Shown here piece after piece: positions 62,749 to 64,000 of a DNA stretch of 64,000 nt. This DNA comes from JAEXOD01 sp937930275 (GTDB lineage Bacteria > Bacteroidota > Ignavibacteria > Ignavibacteriales > Melioribacteraceae): assembly GCA_036733965.1 (NCBI GenBank), contig DAIMZL010000001.1, positions 186,001 to 250,000 of the forward strand. Direction: 5' to 3'. The position numbers and the translations under genes were made by a program. Under the pieces are notes generated by a model. That model did no database searches. It was not told the DNA's origin and saw only the letters and a program-made list of their open reading frames with translations. Positions within the stretch are counted from its first letter, which is position 1, and every line of letters starts with the position of its first letter.

Positions 62749-63843
62749 TTATTTGTTTATTAATCCGCCTGCAAGTACATAACCATCTTTATCATAAATT
62801 ACTAACGACTGTCCCGGTGTTATAGATAGCTTTGGCTCTAAAAATTCCAACACTATTTCTTCTTCAGTGCTTAAAATAACTTTTGCTTTAGTAACTACAT
62901 CTTTATACCGTATTTTTGCAAAAACTGTTTCTTCTTTATTTAATAAAGCAGTACTTACATAATTTATTTCATTTGCAGTAACTTTAGCGGCAAGTAAATC
63001 CTCTTTATCTCCGACAAATATCTTATTGTTTTGAAAGTCTATTTCTGTTACATACGCCGGTTTTCCAAAAGTAACTCCAAGCCCTTTTCGTTGTCCGATT
63101 GTATAAAACGGAATTCCTTTATGTTTCCCTACAACTTTTCCCTTATATACTAAATCTCCTTCCTTAATCTGTTTAATTATTTCAGGTGATCGTTCATTTA
63201 AAAATCTGTGGTAGTTATTATCTGCTACAAAACAGATTTCTTGGCTGTCCGGTTTTTTTGCCGTTCTTAATTTGTATTTATCAGCAAGGGTTCTAACTTC
63301 CTCTTTTGTAAAATCGGCAAGAGGAAAAATTGTTCTACTTAAACTTTCTTGAGTTAATCCCCATAATGCATATGATTGATCTTTATTGCTATCAAGACCT
63401 GTTTTTAATTTATATCTTCCGTGTTGTTCATCGAAAACTACTTTTGCATAATGTCCGGTTGCAACATATTTTGCATCTAAGCTATCTGCTTTTAAAAGTA
63501 ATTCTTCCCATTTTATTTTTCTGTTACAAATTACACACGGATTCGGAGTTCTTCCTTTTAAATATTCGTCAACAAAATTATCAATAACTTCACGTTCAAA
63601 ACTCTCTGTAAAATCAAATGTATAATGTGGAATTCCCAACTTGTTGGCTACGCTTTTGGCATCAAAAATTGCATCTAACGAGCAACATCCGCTTTCGTGT
63701 TTCGGAGCACCGCCTACTTCCATAAAGCCCCAAGTTTTCATGGTAACGCCAATAACTTCAAATCCTTGTTCTACTAACAATGCTGCTGCAACTGAAGAAT
63801 CAACTCCGCCGCTCATGGCAATTATTACTCTTTTATCGTTCAA
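62749..63843 (-). CDS. mnmA: tRNA-uridine 2-sulfurtransferase MnmA
   Basis: 364 residues; TTG start with AAAGGA upstream. ATP-pyrophosphatase loop AMSGGVDSSVAAALL (residues 9-23), catalytic cysteines in TPNPCVICNRKIKW (near 103) and DSQEICFVADNNY (near 200), and the C-terminal barrel. It makes 2-thiouridine at the wobble position of Lys, Glu and Gln tRNAs. Confidence 0.96.
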   Translation of the reverse strand: MNDKRVIIAMSGGVDSSVAAALLVEQGFEVIGVTMKTWGFMEVGGAPKHESGCCSLDAIFDAKSVANKLGIPHYTFDFTESFEREVIDNFVDEYLKGRTPNPCVICNRKIKWEELLLKADSLDAKYVATGHYAKVVFDEQHGRYKLKTGLDSNKDQSYALWGLTQESLSRTIFPLADFTKEEVRTLADKYKLRTAKKPDSQEICFVADNNYHRFLNERSPEIIKQIKEGDLVYKGKVVGKHKGIPFYTIGQRKGLGVTFGKPAYVTEIDFQNNKIFVGDKEDLLAAKVTANEINYVSTALLNKEETVFAKIRYKDVVTKAKVILSTEEEIVLEFLEPKLSITPGQSLVIYDKDGYVLAGGLINK

Positions 63844-63883
63844 TTGTATCCTTTCTTTTATTGCTTAAACAACTATTTTGCAA

Positions 63884-64000
63884 TTATGGTTTTAATTTAT
63901 AAAATAAAACTGCATAACTAACAACATAATTGTCAGAATGACTTAGTGAAATTTGTAAATCCTTCTCTTTTCCTAAAAACTCACCCATTTTACCATAAAT
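63884..64000 (-). CDS. acpS: Holo-ACP synthase, 3' end only
   Basis: The last 38 codons of a minus-strand gene whose start lies beyond the window. KDLQISLSHSDNYVVSYAVL matches the C-terminal strand of AcpS (the SLSH motif and following A-V-A strand). It would transfer phosphopantetheine to AcpP Ser36 (gene at 26910). The identification rests on this short segment. Confidence 0.72.
   Translation of the reverse strand: MYGKMGEFLGKEKDLQISLSHSDNYVVSYAVLFYKLKP

Noticed and set aside
1..64000. CRISPR arrays, insertion sequences, prophage or integrated elements
   Set aside because: No regularly spaced repeats, transposase, integrase other than Xer, terminal inverted repeats or tRNA-side duplications were seen; base composition looks even throughout.

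Overview
This is a low-GC (about 30% by eye), gene-dense stretch of bacterial chromosome made almost entirely of housekeeping genes. It points to the Bacteroidota/Chlorobiota (FCB) group, perhaps an Ignavibacteria- or Kapabacteria-like lineage. The evidence is a giant subtilase with a C-terminal type IX secretion sorting domain, a folP-cdaA pair, a DUF5683 protein next to parAB, DUF2279, DUF3108 and Wzi-like outer-membrane proteins, and a POT peptide transporter. A 100-N scaffold gap flanked by an exact 55-bp duplication shows that the sequence is a draft assembly, probably a MAG. No CRISPR array, prophage, insertion sequence or obvious defence island was found.

Layout. 1-1150 (-): truncated POT peptide transporter. 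1.3-14.4 kb (mostly +): PASTA protein, rpe (split by the false gap), nagA, folP, cdaA, glycosyltransferase, CHAD protein, metallo-hydrolase, parA-parB, DUF5683, zinc-ribbon membrane protein, Ppx/GppA (-), small membrane and unknown proteins, aroQ, HAD phosphatase, MerR regulator. 14.4-16.5 kb (-): methyltransferase and SLC45-like transporter. 16.6-21.7 kb (+): fni, polyprenyl synthase, ptsH, ptsI, phosphoglucose/phosphomannose isomerase. 21.9-29.3 kb (+): the classic yceD-rpmF-plsX-fabH-fabD-(DUF3109)-fabG-acpP-fabF-rnc lipid operon. 29.3-36.3 kb (+): tRNA-Pro(GGG) with its terminator, purF, the T9SS subtilase, ftsY and a small membrane protein. From 36.46 kb to the end everything is on the minus strand: ClC protein, hbd-thl, ricT-holB, DUF2795, M23 peptidase, hprK-hpf-xerC-topA-smg-ybeY, an MBL hydrolase and gamma-carbonic anhydrase, an envelope cluster (DUF3108, S41 protease, Wzi-like barrel, glycosyltransferase, DUF2279), lysS, dacB, rluB-scpB-scpA-trpS, an HNH protein, mnmA and the 3' end of acpS.

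How the genes fit together. The plsX/fab block makes acyl chains on AcpP, which the AcpS at the right edge would activate. HPr (His15 and Ser46 both present), EI and HPr kinase/phosphorylase are all here, but no sugar-specific EII is, which suggests a PTS used for regulation. ParA/ParB, ScpA/ScpB, XerC and TopA are chromosome-maintenance functions, and one candidate parS core lies inside thlA. No clear-cut new system stands out. The points most worth checking are the assembly artefact in rpe, a probable iron-sulfur TrpRS, a ClC protein with channel-like substitutions, a possible 1-nt frameshift at the start of the HNH gene, a CTG start for plsX, a KPG instead of KTG motif in DacB, and the 50-56 kb envelope cluster.
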